Origin: Paraconiothyrium sp. Pb-2020
Taxonomy: Eukaryota; Ascomycota; Dothideomycetes; Pleosporales; Didymosphaeriaceae
Direction: 5' to 3'
Length of the DNA: 64,000 nt
NCBI GenBank assembly: GCA_022419385.1
Contig: JAJUBI010000008.1
Span: 1,984,001-2,048,000 of the forward strand
The notes beneath the pieces are model-generated. The model worked only from the letters and a program-made list of their open reading frames with translations, was not told the origin of the DNA and did no database searches. Position 1 is the stretch's first letter; each line of letters begins with the position of its first letter. Made by a program: the position numbers and the translations under genes. This document shows positions 1 through 10,835 of the stretch, piece by piece.

Positions 1-1226
1 GGAAGGCAAGAAGGGCATGACGATGCCTTCTGAGAATGCCAACATGCACGAGTCAGCTGGGGTATTCCAGCCGAAGAAGGCGCGTGGGTTTAATGGAAAC
101 CCGGATGCGAAGGGAAGTCGCTTGTCGTCGGGTATATTGGGGAAGCGCTCTTCGTGGATAGTCATCATGGCGAGGCCTGCCAGTGCAAAGCACCCGGCGC
201 CGATGCTTACGTGAATAGATCGACAGAGATCCATCATGCGCTTTGATGCACGAGGGGAGAGGCTTGCAACGATGAGACCTGAATTAAGGGGAGGCTTTGA
301 GGCCTCGGAGTAGTCGAAGATCTTAGAGAAGTGTGGCGGGAAGGTTATTGCCTCTTCTCGTTCTTCTCTCCTGAGCGGGTTGGTGATGGATTGGGGAGTG
401 GTTTTTCGCAAATGTCGCAGGACGCGTATGATGGCCCAAAACCATCTTTCCCTTGCTTTGTTGCCCGCCACCCGTGGGTACAAGTCTTCTTGTGCAGGTG
501 GTAGCCTCTTTTCTATCTCGTCCTCCTGTCTGCCTATATCTATCTCGCTTTCCAGGTTTTTCTCCGACAAGTTCAGTATGCGAAGGAAATCGCTGAACCA
601 GTTGTACGCAGATAGGCCATCCGATATTTGGTGACCCATCACAATCAAGAATCGTACTTCGAAGCTCCCATCAGGCCTCTTGACCGAAGGCAGCACATGA
701 AGTTTCGACATGCACGTGTCAGGCTCAACGATACGCCCGACATTGAAGGCGTGTTGATGCATCTCGGTCCCGTCAACCTTGGCGTAGTAGTCCTCCACCC
801 ATATTACATTCCGCATCACATCTTGAAGCACCTCGTCGATGCTGCCGTGCAGATCAACAACAAACTTTCGCTGTCTTTCTGCTTCGTTAAACATCGTCCG
901 GCTCATAAGCATAACATGGCGCAGTCGGAGATTCGCCCATGCAAACGCGATTCTCCGTCTGAAAGCTTCTTTCGAAAGCCTATGTTTGACGCGCACAGAC
1001 AAAAGCGCCGTCATGTCTGCGCGACCGCCGAAGTATCTACACGTAGACACATCAGTCTAGACCTTGCACGTTCCGATTCGAAGACTGACCGGCCATCTGT
1101 ATCGAAGGATGTTTCCACCAGTCCAATAGGACGTTCGAAACTTGCATGTCCATGGTGCTCGATTCTCTTCCAGGCATAGTATCCATTGCCATAGCGATTG
1201 AGCCAATGCTCGCCTTCTCTTGCCAT
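1..1226 (-). CDS. Acyltransferase of the condensation/BAHD-like superfamily, 3' end outside window
   Basis: The gene is read leftwards and runs off the left edge, so its C-terminus is missing. I propose two exons, 1091-1226 and 1-1036, with a 54 bp intron (donor GTCAGT, acceptor GTAG). The splice joins the codons into FDTDGRYFGGRADM. Residues near 180 read GHQISDG, which matches the HxxxDG catalytic motif of CoA-dependent acyltransferases and condensation domains. The second usual motif (DFGWG) would lie beyond the edge. Such enzymes transfer acyl groups to alcohols or amines, often in secondary metabolism. The substrate cannot be told from the sequence. The ATG at 1226 is the first in frame, and a further upstream exon is possible. 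More than 390 residues are visible. The motif and reading frame are seen; the function is inferred from the family. Confidence 0.72.
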
Positions 1227-1927
1227 TGCGAGACGTGTTGTACGGTAAGACTAGTGCAGCTGTCAAAATTGTGGAGGAGGCGAAATGTACGAGTCATTTC
1301 TAAACCATCGCGGATCTGCGCCCTAAGCCCCAACGGGTATACCGGTACTGCCCGCGCACTACTTTAGCACAATATCTCCTCCCCTAATATATGAAACCAT
1401 GTTTGAAATGTCAATAAAACAGTACAATGCCTGAGTATGCCATTTTTTTGTATCGCAACGAGATGCCAAGCTGCAATGACATCTATAAGCTTGCTGTAGG
1501 ATGTTACACTAATGTAGGTGAGTCTCAAAACTTCTGATAAGATTAGTCCATATACATCACAGAACTAGCCTAAACGGCTATTCGGAGTGGCTCTGGCCGC
1601 GATAGCAGTAGTCATGCTGCGAGATACGAGAATCCTTCGTTATGCCACTAATTCGTCGAGCTTGCAGACAGATTTCAAAGCTTGTAAGTCCATCCATGTG
1701 GCGTCCCCTTGTGCATGCTCTTCAAGTCTTTGGACTGCATGTGGCATTATATGTACTTCATGTGTCCTATTCAGACCTGACACTGCCATCATCGACTCCT
1801 CGATCTCGGTTTGGGGACGAGAAACACGGCACGCTATTAAAGCATACATCGCCCCATCAGAAGCTCATGTACTTGCTCAAGAATCATATTCACTCGAGCT
1901 CATACCGACAAAAATTCCACCGCTATT
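1227..1927. other. Intergenic, about 0.7 kb
   Basis: This gap holds the putative promoter of the acyltransferase gene (read leftwards) and the 3' flank of the next gene. A minus-strand open frame at 1640-1849 could be an extra last exon of the F-box-like gene, because a GTAGGC donor sits at the end of that gene's open frame. I could not support it by homology. Confidence 0.4.
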
Positions 1928-2664
1928 TCAGCCTACCGCAAGGCCAGTTTCAGCGTCTCGAATGTCGACCTTAAGGTCTTCCCGGCCTCCGATGAGCAGC
2001 CGTTCTACGAGCCTAGACCTGGTGACGTGGTAGAATTTAGCACTACGCGTGGAACCGCGTCGGAAAATCGACGGATCATACCAATAGTGAGAAGGTAGCG
2101 TGAGACTTGTGAGGACGGTGATAAGTCGGAGGTTCGGAAAACTCGTGGTAAGCGGAGGTTGCGTGCAGAACGCCAAACGACGAACTGGAAGGGACCATCG
2201 GGTAATCACGAGCTGAACTCGCTGCACGGCTTCGCGTTGGCCTTGCTGAAGCGAGCTGGCGAAGCGTGCCAGTGAATCACCCCCGCAGTACTCGAACGTG
2301 TTCTCAGCGTAGACTATTGTACGTGTTTCGTTGTAGATTTGTCGGCACACTAGGAGGAGGTCCAGATGAGGCGGGGAATTCGTCCCCCTAAAGAGGAGAC
2401 GACCTGTCCGGATGTGAAGTGGCTGATTGCTGACCAACACCAAGCCAAAGATCTTGTTCCGAAGTTCAGCTGGCAGTCGCAGAAGAGGCGAACTAGTGGC
2501 GTTGTTCCTTGCCCTTGAGGCAACCTGTTAGCTCGCATGCTTCTTCTCGTTTTCAGCAGTGAGTAACTTACAATTCCACACGGCGATTCGGGGTCTTGAG
2601 AAGGCACAGGAGACCATCCGCTCGAAGAGCTACCTGCTTCTTCTTTTGCACTCGTGTGCCCCAC
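1928..2664 (-). CDS. F-box/2EXR-like fungal protein of unknown function
   Basis: Two exons, 2572-2664 and 1928-2524, flank a 47 bp intron (GTAAGT ... CTAACAG), giving 229 residues. The first exon is Ser/Pro-rich. Directly after the splice comes LRLPAELRNKIFGLVL, the short helix-turn typical of the many fungal proteins that carry an F-box-like or 2EXR N-terminal motif. It is followed by LLLVCRQIYNETRTIVYAENTF, a second hallmark of this family. No enzymatic motif is visible. Members are expanded in Pleosporales and are thought to act as adaptors in protein turnover, but this is not shown for the present type. The C-terminus might extend through another exon towards 1640. Confidence 0.72.
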
Positions 2665-3806
2665 TTGACGATGCCATGTGGCGGGACCACCTGTTTAGGG
2701 TGCGGACGCAAGCCGGATCGCGGCATGTCTGAGAGCAAAGTGTAATGACACTATTGGGAGAGTGGTCAGTCGGTGAGCTTGTATAGCGATGCAGACGTGC
2801 TTACACGTCTCAGTACTAGGCGACCTCGAGTTAGCAAACATAGACCAGGCAGGCAGCAATCATACTAACCTCGAACTGAAGGCTGCGGCCAGACTGTGAA
2901 GGGTTGGCAGTGACCTTGATGGCCTCGAGGCAGAAGACGTCGAGGTAGAACACTGGGTGATCGAGCATTTGGTGCCGCGGCGACAGACTTTATATACCAT
3001 AGGTACCTGAGTGTCGAGAGAAACCTGACGCTTTGGCGCTTCCCAACGAGGCTATGGCTCATGTGCGATTGCTGCCATGGCGACGCCATTGACATGAAAA
3101 ACTTTCTTAACTTCCCGACCAGTGTTTGTTGTTACTGTATTAGCTAGTGATGGTCTCGGCCGAAAACCACTTTTCACGGATCGCCCTCAGAAAAGTTTAG
3201 ATATAGCTAGAATTCTTCAGCATACCCTTGTAGGATTGATTTTTGACATTGTCAAGGTGCTGGGCAACTCCTGTGAAGCTCGCGGAGAACTAGATCGTGG
3301 CATCTTTCAACTCTACAAATTGGGAATAGGCGTCATTATCAGGTGATGATTAGAGTGCTGTAAGTTTGGAGCCGCGAACTCAAGGGAATGCTGATATCTG
3401 CTACAGATAGTATTTGCATGGACCTCAAAAGCCTTTAGCGCAACGTCTAAACTCTGTCAGACTCTTCAATTTATAGATTCAGAGGGTAAGTGTTCCATTG
3501 TTCCGCGTTCTAATATCGACTTTTGGCGCTAGAGCAATATTCGAGCGTGCCCTGTGGATGTTATGGATGCTTGTCGAGCACTGCTTGTCTCTCTGCGCAT
3601 GACTCAACTTGAAAACAAATCCATCTATGCAAACAGTGCGTGTATCTGTGACTGTGACCCATGATCTGAGCTGGAGAAGACGATTGGCTTCTCTGCAGTA
3701 TATTGAGAATGCAATTCAAAGCCACAGCAAACCGAACCACCTCGGATATAAATACGGCATGGCGTCCTACTGAGGCCAGACCACACCATCAGAACGCGCC
3801 TACATA
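2665..3806. other. Intergenic, about 1.1 kb, no supported gene
   Basis: I see no convincing coding region. A minus-strand frame around 2865-3095 is open but has no recognisable motif, and its alternative frames are equally plausible. The right end carries the promoter of the small gene that starts at 3807. Confidence 0.4.
3747..3754 (+). promoter_or_regulatory. TATA-like box
   Basis: TATAAATA lies 60 bp before the ATG at 3807, a usual distance for a fungal core promoter with a short leader. It supports the small downstream frame as a transcribed gene. Confidence 0.45.
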
Positions 3807-4019
3807 ATGGCAGACAACGACCCAACCGCAGCCAACAAGCCAGAGCATCCCGGCTTTCTCAAACAGTCATGGACCATCATCAAGAACTTTTTCAGTAAAC
3901 TTTTCAGCAGAAGGAAAACCGAGCAATCTGAACGATCTGAATCATCCTCAACTTCGATTGGGGAGGAGCGGTCGGGATTCTATGACTCTATTTATGGCTA
4001 TGAGTCTGATGACATATAG
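3807..4019 (+). CDS. Small basic/disordered protein, 70 aa, unknown
   Basis: The single exon encodes 70 residues. An amphipathic basic stretch (residues 16-34, with WTIIKNFFSKLFSRRK) is followed by a Ser/Glu-rich acidic tail ending YGYESDDI. There is no signal peptide or known domain. A TATA box lies 60 bp upstream and the first ATG of the frame is used. The layout (charged or Pro-rich N-terminus, short hydrophobic-basic helix, disordered tail) resembles the next two genes on the same strand. It may be a lineage-specific gene. Membrane association of the helix is possible but unproven. Confidence 0.5.
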   Translation: MADNDPTAANKPEHPGFLKQSWTIIKNFFSKLFSRRKTEQSERSESSSTSIGEERSGFYDSIYGYESDDI

Positions 4020-4403
4020 GGGTGATGGTGGGCATTCGGGAAATGACGGTTGTTGCTCAGGATCTGTGCTTCGGATCTACGACAAATCAAGACCCCAGAT
4101 GTGAGATCTACGAGCAGGCATGATGATGGTGCTGAGGTGGTGTTGAAGTACAAGCCAGAAATCGGGGTGCTGCAATGCCCATGCTGGAATATTTCAGATT
4201 ACAAGAGCTTTGCATGAGGTACTATCAAATGGAGGCAAATAGTATGGAACAGTAGTGGAAACGCATAGCCATTTTACATCTGCATGTGACCGGAGCAAAC
4301 GCGTGAGCAAGACTGTAGTGCTTCATTTGCAATGTATAAGTAGTGCATATTTGTCTCGTCGGCGCGGATAGGCGCGACACCCTGACCTGTGCATAACAGT
4401 CCG

Positions 4404-5366
4404 ATGAATCATCCACCGTCTCCTCGTGATCAAAGCACACCTGCTTCTAAGCCAATATCCGTTGATCGCGAATCTGTGGAGCGTTTTCTCGAAAAATGTC
4501 CGTTCGTCATCAGGGGAATTGGAAAGGGTTTGATGAACCTCCTCGGACTGCGAACAGACAAGTCAAAGCAGTCTCGCAATGTACTGAGGAAGCGGAACAC
4601 GAGGGAAAACACCGCAAACAGATGTTCTCAACGACTCCCGCCGCTTGGAGAGGAGGCAGTGCATGGAAACGAAAATGGGGAAACTGGGGCTAATATTCCA
4701 AGAAGTGAGTCTGAGCAACGAGAAGACGCCTTACGCTCGCCTAGTACACAGGACGAAGACACAATCACACCAGCTGATATAACCTACCATATTCCCACCA
4801 GACTCTCGCCTGTACCGGAACAGGACAGCCCGGTTAAGACGAAGAACGTGCACAGGCCGTTTTCTCCAACGCCCAGGAAAGCTTCGCAGGGATATAGCAT
4901 AGGAGATGTAGACGCGATAACCCCGGCGCCGTTGCCGACTGTGTACAAGCCTAGCCTGCTCTCGCCTGTGCAAGAGCAGGAAACCTCCATCAAAACATAT
5001 GACTCAGAGAGCTCTTCGTCTCAGTCAACCCCTAACAGGGCTTCGCGACTGCGTAGAGCAGGTGGTGGAGGGCATATCTCACCCGTCAAACCTAGTCTCA
5101 CTAGTTCCCCGCCACTACCGGAAAGTCCTGGTAAAGGGAACGCGGGTGAAGAAAAAGTAGAAGAGGTGGATAATGTCGGCACGCAGGTCTCTACTGGTCC
5201 GGGTGCGTACAATGTCGACACTATCAGGGGGGATCCGCGAAAGAGTTTCGTTATGGAGAGGAGGAGCGTTTTTGAGGCGATGAGTGCTGGAGGAGAACGG
5301 GAACAAGGTGACAGTGCTGTAGCAACGCGAGGAATAAGTAAGATATTCAGGCCGGGAACATCATGA
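4404..5366 (+). CDS. Disordered Ser/Pro-rich protein, 320 aa, unknown
   Basis: A single exon encodes about 320 residues and starts at the ATG 4404; TATAAG lies at 4335-4340. Residues 20-45 hold a short helix with FLEKCPFVIRGIGKGLMNLL followed by a basic patch. The rest is Ser/Pro/Glu-rich low-complexity sequence with several TP/SP sites (for example RLSPVPEQDSP and LLSPVQEQE) that could be phosphorylated by proline-directed kinases. No catalytic or binding domain is recognised. It resembles its neighbours on both sides in general layout. It is probably a real but poorly conserved gene. Confidence 0.5.
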   Translation: MNHPPSPRDQSTPASKPISVDRESVERFLEKCPFVIRGIGKGLMNLLGLRTDKSKQSRNVLRKRNTRENTANRCSQRLPPLGEEAVHGNENGETGANIPRSESEQREDALRSPSTQDEDTITPADITYHIPTRLSPVPEQDSPVKTKNVHRPFSPTPRKASQGYSIGDVDAITPAPLPTVYKPSLLSPVQEQETSIKTYDSESSSSQSTPNRASRLRRAGGGGHISPVKPSLTSSPPLPESPGKGNAGEEKVEEVDNVGTQVSTGPGAYNVDTIRGDPRKSFVMERRSVFEAMSAGGEREQGDSAVATRGISKIFRPGTS

Positions 5367-5696
5367 GATGCGATAGGTTAGATATGCCGATTGTGGCCTT
5401 GTGGTTCGGCAGAGGAATCTCTAGGATCGAAAGAACGGACAGGCGCGACAGCGGGGTAGCAGGCTACGATTCAGTATTGTTCGATTCCCGTGATATACAT
5501 TTAATCGGGGCATTGCTCTCAGTTATTCCCCTCTTCTTGGAAGTACCCCGGAGCACAGCCATCAAACACGTGGCCCCGTCCTTCACTCTCACCTTCACCC
5601 ACGTCCCTTCTCCAAACCCACCCCACCCCACCCCTTCACGCCTTCCTTTCCCCAAGCTCTACCTACTCACACACGTTATTCTACAACCTAAGCACC

Positions 5697-6560
5697 ATGT
5701 CCGACCGCAACCCCTCCCCCTTCCGCCACGCCCTCAGCAGATCCAAATCCTTCCTCTCCTCCATCAAACTCCCGTCGAAACGCAAGAACACCTCACCCTC
5801 CAGCGATGATAACGCCATCATACACGAAACCGTCGGTGGCGACACAACCAGCACAAACCCCAACTACACCCGCCGCATGCGCGTCATCGCCCCCACCGAG
5901 CTCGCGGAGAACCCGCTCAACCTGGGCGAAAACGGCTGGGGCGCGCAGTCCTGGACGCGTGCGAGGCGAGAGGCGCGACAGAAGGAGGAGCTGGAGGAGC
6001 TGTGGAGTGAGATGGGGAGTGAGGGTAGGAGGTCAGGTGCAGAGGGCCAGAGTCAGACTCGGGAGCGTGTTTCGGATGCACGAGTACTACTGGGGCAGGC
6101 GCAAGCAGTGCGGGAACCGAAGGAGGGCCAGCAAGAAAGCAGGAGCACGCGGGGAAGTGTGGACGATGGAGGAGAGAGGAAAAGCGGGAGTCCGGCGCAG
6201 TATATGAGGGCGCTGCCGTTTAGAGTGGGTGGGCCGAGGGAGATGCCTTTGCCTTCAGGTTCTACGCGTACACCGGACGCAGGGGCAGGAGCGTCGCCGA
6301 TAAAAGCAAAGGAGCAGCGGGCGAGAGTCAGCGGTCCATACCTCTCTTCAGAAAGCGGCGCGGAAGTAGAAGCACGTCTGGCAGCTCGTGCAAAGCCGCT
6401 GCGGACAAGAGTCGCGGGCCCGAGACCGAATGATGTGCAGGGGAGGAGTGGCACTTATACGTCCCAGGGGGTGCGCGTTACGCCGGGGAGCTATGGCGAT
6501 AGGGAGAGGGAGGAGTATCTTGCGCGGATTGCGCGTGGGAGTAGTGGGTCGGAGAGATGA
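5697..6560 (+). CDS. Disordered charged protein, 287 aa, unknown
   Basis: This is a single exon of 287 codons. The N-terminus (FRHALSRSKSFLSSIKLPSKRK) is a basic helix-prone segment. Residues 55-100 contain a more ordered stretch, RRMRVIAPTELAENPLNLGENGWG, and then a charged helix TRARREARQKEELEELW. The middle and end are disordered and rich in Gly, Arg, Ser and Glu. A 60 bp pyrimidine/CA-rich tract precedes the ATG, as is common in fungal promoters. No domain is recognised. The conserved-looking 'NPLNLGENGWG' block would be the best probe for homologues. Confidence 0.55.
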   Translation: MSDRNPSPFRHALSRSKSFLSSIKLPSKRKNTSPSSDDNAIIHETVGGDTTSTNPNYTRRMRVIAPTELAENPLNLGENGWGAQSWTRARREARQKEELEELWSEMGSEGRRSGAEGQSQTRERVSDARVLLGQAQAVREPKEGQQESRSTRGSVDDGGERKSGSPAQYMRALPFRVGGPREMPLPSGSTRTPDAGAGASPIKAKEQRARVSGPYLSSESGAEVEARLAARAKPLRTRVAGPRPNDVQGRSGTYTSQGVRVTPGSYGDREREEYLARIARGSSGSER

Positions 6561-6884
6561 AGGGGAGGTGTGAGACGAGGGGTACGTTGTCTTGGTCTGA
6601 ATACCGTATGGGCGGCGCGTGTGGTAGGGATTGAAATAAATCAAGATCTTACGTTCGGGTGTAATGGAGTGGAAACCTGGCCTGGTTGAAGAGACAAGAT
6701 CCTAGCCGTCGTTCGCTCTTCGCTTATCTCCGTACACCCACACTACGTCGATCTCCCGCACGTTACGCTGCAAGTCACCACGGAAGGATCCTGCCCTTCT
6801 CCACCCACCCTCGATGTTATAAGGCGCGGTAATGCAAATCTGACTGTGGCTAATCGTCTCTCCTACCCACCACCAAGCTCAACT

Positions 6885-7289
6885 ATGCCCCCTCGAAAAA
6901 ATTACCGCCACCGTCCCATCACCGCCGCCACCATTCTCGGGACTCTCTGCCTCATCCTTCCCATACTATCTTTCGTCCATCTGTACATCCATGTCGGTAC
7001 CCTCTGGCCCTTCATCTACACATGCGGTCTAAGCGCGGTGACGTTTGTGCTGTACGGGTACGACAAGCTTCAAGCGCGCAATAATCAATGGCGCGTCAAG
7101 GAGACGACGCTGCATTTGTGGGCTTTACTAGGCGGGTGGCCGGGTGCTATGGTGGGTATGCATTACTTCCAGCACAAGACGAGGAAGAGGGCGTTTTTGG
7201 TAGTGTTTTGGGGGATCGTCGTTGTGTGGGAGGGGTTTTGGTGGGTTGTCTGGAGGGCAAATCTCAAGTTGATGGGGTACCGGTATTAG
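6885..7289 (+). CDS. DUF1294 family membrane protein
   Basis: A single exon encodes 134 residues. I start at the ATG 6885 because the frame upstream has no other ATG. After a basic N-terminus (PPRKNYRHRP) there are two adjacent hydrophobic segments, then LYGYDKLQARNNQWRVKETTLHLWALLGGWPGAM and FQHKTRKRAFLVVFW, the hallmark of DUF1294. Another hydrophobic segment ends the protein. The family is widespread in bacteria and fungi and its biochemical role is unknown. The length fits the family. TATAAG at 6818 may be the promoter. Confidence 0.85.
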   Translation: MPPRKNYRHRPITAATILGTLCLILPILSFVHLYIHVGTLWPFIYTCGLSAVTFVLYGYDKLQARNNQWRVKETTLHLWALLGGWPGAMVGMHYFQHKTRKRAFLVVFWGIVVVWEGFWWVVWRANLKLMGYRY

Positions 7290-7446
7290 TACCGGCATAC
7301 GGTTGAAGAATGAGCTCAAGAATAAGAACGTGTTACTGTGCGTCGCCAGGTCATGCAGTAGTAGGTGTCATGGCGTTACTATAACTCCCATGCAGTCGTG
7401 TGTATCATGATGCTGCCCTCAACTCTCAAGCCTTCCATCCTTGAGT

Positions 7447-8060
7447 TCACTCCTGCGCCGTTGTATATCCGTCAGCAACCTCCTTCGCCTTCATCAGTGG
7501 CTTAGACTCCTTCACTTCTCCCGCCCTCTTCGCTGCCTCCTCTTTCGCATTCCTCGCCATGATTGACACGCGTTCAAACAGGATCTTGGAGAAATCCTCT
7601 ACGCTGTCCCACGCTTGGCTTGCGGCTCGTCCTACATCACACACTCAGATTAGCGACCAGTGAATGGACTCGTCAGAGAATCCGCAGTTTCACCAGTGGC
7701 TTCTCCAAGAGGGTTGTTTGCGATGCCGCCAACGGCATTGCCGAGACCCTTCTTGAGCTGATTGACGTCTTCTTGGTCGGAGGCGGGGATCTTGGAAATT
7801 TGGTCTGCGGGGTGGTTAGCGGCTTGTGCTGAGGCTGTGTTGCAGCGGGATGCGGGATGTAGCGCGGAGGGTGCTCCTGTGGGGTGGAAAGGCTTGTGCT
7901 TACCCTTGGCCATGTAGGAGAGCTTGTTTTCACCCATGGTTTTGAGGGCAGATCGTTCGAGCTTGCGCTTGAGTTCCGGCGGGATGCCGAACAGGTAGAC
8001 AGCGAGGGCGAGGACACCAACGATGCCCGCGAGAACGGTGAAGGTTTGAGCAGCGGTCAT
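7447..8060 (-). CDS. Small single-pass membrane protein, 150 aa, conserved in fungi by impression
   Basis: I rebuilt three exons: 7904-8060, 7694-7804 and 7447-7631, with introns of 99 and 62 bp. They give 150 residues. The N-terminus (AQTFTVLAGIVGVLALAVYLFGIPPELKRKLE) is a single membrane anchor followed by a basic helix. The splices give YMAKDQISKIPASD and LGEATGRAASQAWDSVEDF. The C-terminal half is a charged helix rich in Lys, Glu and Ala. The short membrane anchor plus amphipathic helix recalls small mitochondrial or MICOS-associated proteins, but no diagnostic motif is present. The second splice could instead use a site 36 bp further on, which would need a 26 bp intron, so I reject that option. 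Confidence 0.65.
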
Positions 8061-8983
8061 CGTGTATGACTAGATTGGTTCGGTCGAAAAGATCAAAGTT
8101 TAGGATGCAGTTGTGTCAGGATGGTCGTTCGGAAAGAGGAATGATAGGCGTTGTGGTGGGACGCGTAGATTTATGTGAGGTGTGGCAGGGGCATGACATC
8201 ATTGCTCTGCGAGTGACACAACATGCGAAGGCAAGCTTGCAGCGCGCTTGCTTTTCAGGGTCCACCGTTCCAGATCCACTTGGCTTGCGAGTGAACAGAT
8301 CCGGGCATTTTGTCGCACATTGATGTTGGGACGAGCGCTAAGCCGTAACTCGCAAAACGTACACAATCTGACAGGACGCAGGGTGTTTGCTCCTGTGGCT
8401 TTGGTGGTCAAAGGGAGCAAGCCTTCACGCATGCCAGCGTCGACACTGCGGCCGCGATGCGGATTTTGCATCCTGAGGCAGCTCACATCAGAGCTCATTG
8501 CCACATCGATAGCAAGTCCGTACCCGTCGATGCCTGGCTTGATGTGAAGGGTGGTGAAAGCGTGCACATGTTCAGGCGCTAATTATCAGCTGCTCAGCCT
8601 CAGGAAACCGCAAGGCGGCCCCCACCAGCAAGAACGCCTAGCCGCGCCCCTCGACTAGGCCATTAATTCGGAGAGCTGACAGCTGCATTGGACCTCCTCA
8701 CTATCGCATCTACACGCACCTACGTTCCCTCCGTCCACTTCCACATACATCGTTTTTCCTACGGTCCCGTATCTACCGCACGTTGGAATCGCTGGCCTAC
8801 CCCTCCTCCAGAACCCCGCCAAAGCCTCCGCCGTGCCAAACAGGCGCCTTTATCCAATCTCCATCCTCGAGCACAGCGCAGCAGGGCGCTGCGAGCGACA
8901 CCTGTAACTATGAGTTGTGCGCCCTCTCTTTGCGTTTTTGCTCTACGTTGAATTGTCGCTAACGTATTGTTTCAGTGACCAAC
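8061..8983. other. Divergent intergenic region and leader of the kinase gene
   Basis: This 0.9 kb region separates two divergent genes. From about 8690 it is rich in pyrimidines and ACC/TCC tracts, as expected of a long 5' leader. A likely 5' intron ends with TTTCAG at 8971-8975, nine bases before the kinase ATG at 8984. No other coding signal is seen. Confidence 0.45.
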
Positions 8984-10417
8984 ATGCTGAACAAGCTGCA
9001 CGGCCAGCCCGACAGCTATGACCGCAAGTTCGTGCCCCGCTCGTATGTTTTCAGGCAGCTCGAATGCTAAACAACATCCGCCAGATCTCGCTACCGCTTC
9101 GGAAAGACACTGGGCGCTGGTACTTATGGTATCGTCAGAGAGGCTGACTGCCCCGAGGGCAAGGTTGCTGTCAAGATCATCCTGAAGAAGAATGTGCGCG
9201 GAAACGAGCAGATGGTATACGACGAGTTAGAGATGCTTCAGCGCATGCACCACCCGCACATTGTCAAGTTCCACGATTGGTTCGAGTCGAGGGTGAGGAC
9301 ATTTACGGTATAGACAAGAGGCAGAGCTGACGCGGCCAGGACAAATACTACATCGTGACCCAATTGGCCACGGGCGGCGAACTATTCGACCGCATCTGCG
9401 AGAAGGGAAAGTTTACAGAGAAAGATGCCGCAGAGACTATTCGACAAGTACTCGATGCTGTCAACTATCTTCACCACAACAATGTCGTTCACAGGGGTAT
9501 GTATCTGCTCACGCATGCGATGTTTCTGCTAAAGTGCGTCCAGATCTCAAGCCGGAGAACCTACTCTACCTCTCACAAGAACCCAACTCCTCACTCGTGC
9601 TCGCCGACTTCGGTATCGCCAAAATGCTCGACTCCAAGAACGAGGTTCTTACCACCATGGCTGGCTCGTTCGGCTACGCAGCACCGGAGGTGATGCTGAA
9701 GAAGGGACACGGCAAGCCGGTAGATATGTGGTCCATGGGTGTCATCACCTACACCCTGCTCTGCGGATACTCTCCATTCCGGTCTGAGAATTTGGCCGAC
9801 CTGATCGAAGAGTGCAAGAACGGACGCGTGGTGTTCCATGAACGCTACTGGAAAGACGTCAGCAAGGACGCGAAGGAGTTCATTTCCTACCTGCTGCAGC
9901 CAGATCCGGCCAAACGACCCACGAGCGAGGTATGTGTACAACCCTGCGGGATAGGTTTTGACGGCTAACATGTGCACAGGATGCTCTCAATCACATCTGG
10001 GTCAGTGGAAAGACTGCTTCCGATCACAACTTGCTGCCCGAGATCCGCGCCTACGTTGCCAAGGCACGACTCAGGCGCGGTATCGAGCTGGTGAAGCTAG
10101 CCAACCGTATCGAAGCTCTGAAGATGCAAGAAGACGAAGAGGAAGGTGTGCCCGGCGAAGCAGACGTACCTGCAAACGCGACCGAGGCGGCGGGTGAGGC
10201 GTTAGCGGCACACACGGAAGGCAAAGGTCTGACGACAACAGAGGCTGCAGCGCCTGGCTCAAGCACGGGCAAAGGCCCTGGACGCTTGAGCAGGTTGGCC
10301 AAGGGAGCCATCTTCCGCGAAGTAGTGCTTGCCAAGGTCCGCGAGATGAAGGAGACAGAAAAGCAGAAGGAGTTCGAGAAGCAGGCGACGGAAGCCAAGG
10401 CCTCCAAGAAGGCCTAA
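8984..10417 (+). CDS. cmkB: Calcium/calmodulin-dependent protein kinase (CMK1/CmkB type)
   Basis: The kinase phosphorylates Ser/Thr when activated by Ca2+/calmodulin. Exons are 8984-9042, 9085-9292, 9340-9496, 9544-9929 and 9980-10417, with introns of 42-50 bp, giving 415 residues. Visible motifs are the glycine loop GAGTYG, the catalytic lysine in VAVKIILKKN, HRDLKPENL restored by splicing at about residue 142, DFGIAKM, and the APE motif in GSFGYAAPEVML. Threonines in the activation segment (LTTMAG) could be the target of an upstream kinase kinase. A regulatory region follows the catalytic domain (RRGIELVKLANRIEAL). The tail is long, Ala/Glu-rich and ends in a Lys-rich helix. The symbol follows resemblance to Aspergillus CmkB; the start may lie a few codons upstream if the leader intron is spliced differently. 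Confidence 0.9.
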
Positions 10418-10835
10418 GCCGTATCCGACCAGCTTGCCTTTTCGCGTGTTCATGGTAGTCTAGATATTCCAGGGTTTGCAGCTTCTTTGGTCCGCTTTTC
10501 ATGGTAGGATACCCTGGTTCGCAGTTGCCAGGGCGGTATTTACAATATGAATCTTGTGAATGAACCATGTATTGCCAGACGCAACTGCACGGGTCTTCCA
10601 AATGATATCGAATGAATGATTGTGGTAGAGTGAAGCATCCATGGGTCAAGGCTGGGTCACGTGCACTAGGGGCGGCAGGGGCCGCACGCGAGCCGGGGTC
10701 TTGTTCGCAGTCGCGTCTGCAGCGAGTTGCCCAGTGTCCAACTGCACACCGCGCTGCACCCGCCCCGAACCTGTTGCTGCAGGTATTGTTTGCTGAAACC
10801 CACTCAGAGACCCTACGCGACGGCGAATTTGCGCC
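10418..10835. other. Intergenic between kinase and bromodomain gene
   Basis: The 418 bp hold the 3' flank of the kinase gene and the promoter of the next gene. I see no coding signal. Confidence 0.4.

Noticed and set aside
628..1179. Long + strand open frame of 183 codons
   Set aside because: It is the shadow of the minus-strand acyltransferase gene, whose motifs and splice phase are convincing.
7632..7657. 26 bp intron option for the small membrane protein gene
   Set aside because: It is below any plausible intron length; a 62 bp intron with a good branch site gives a consistent frame.
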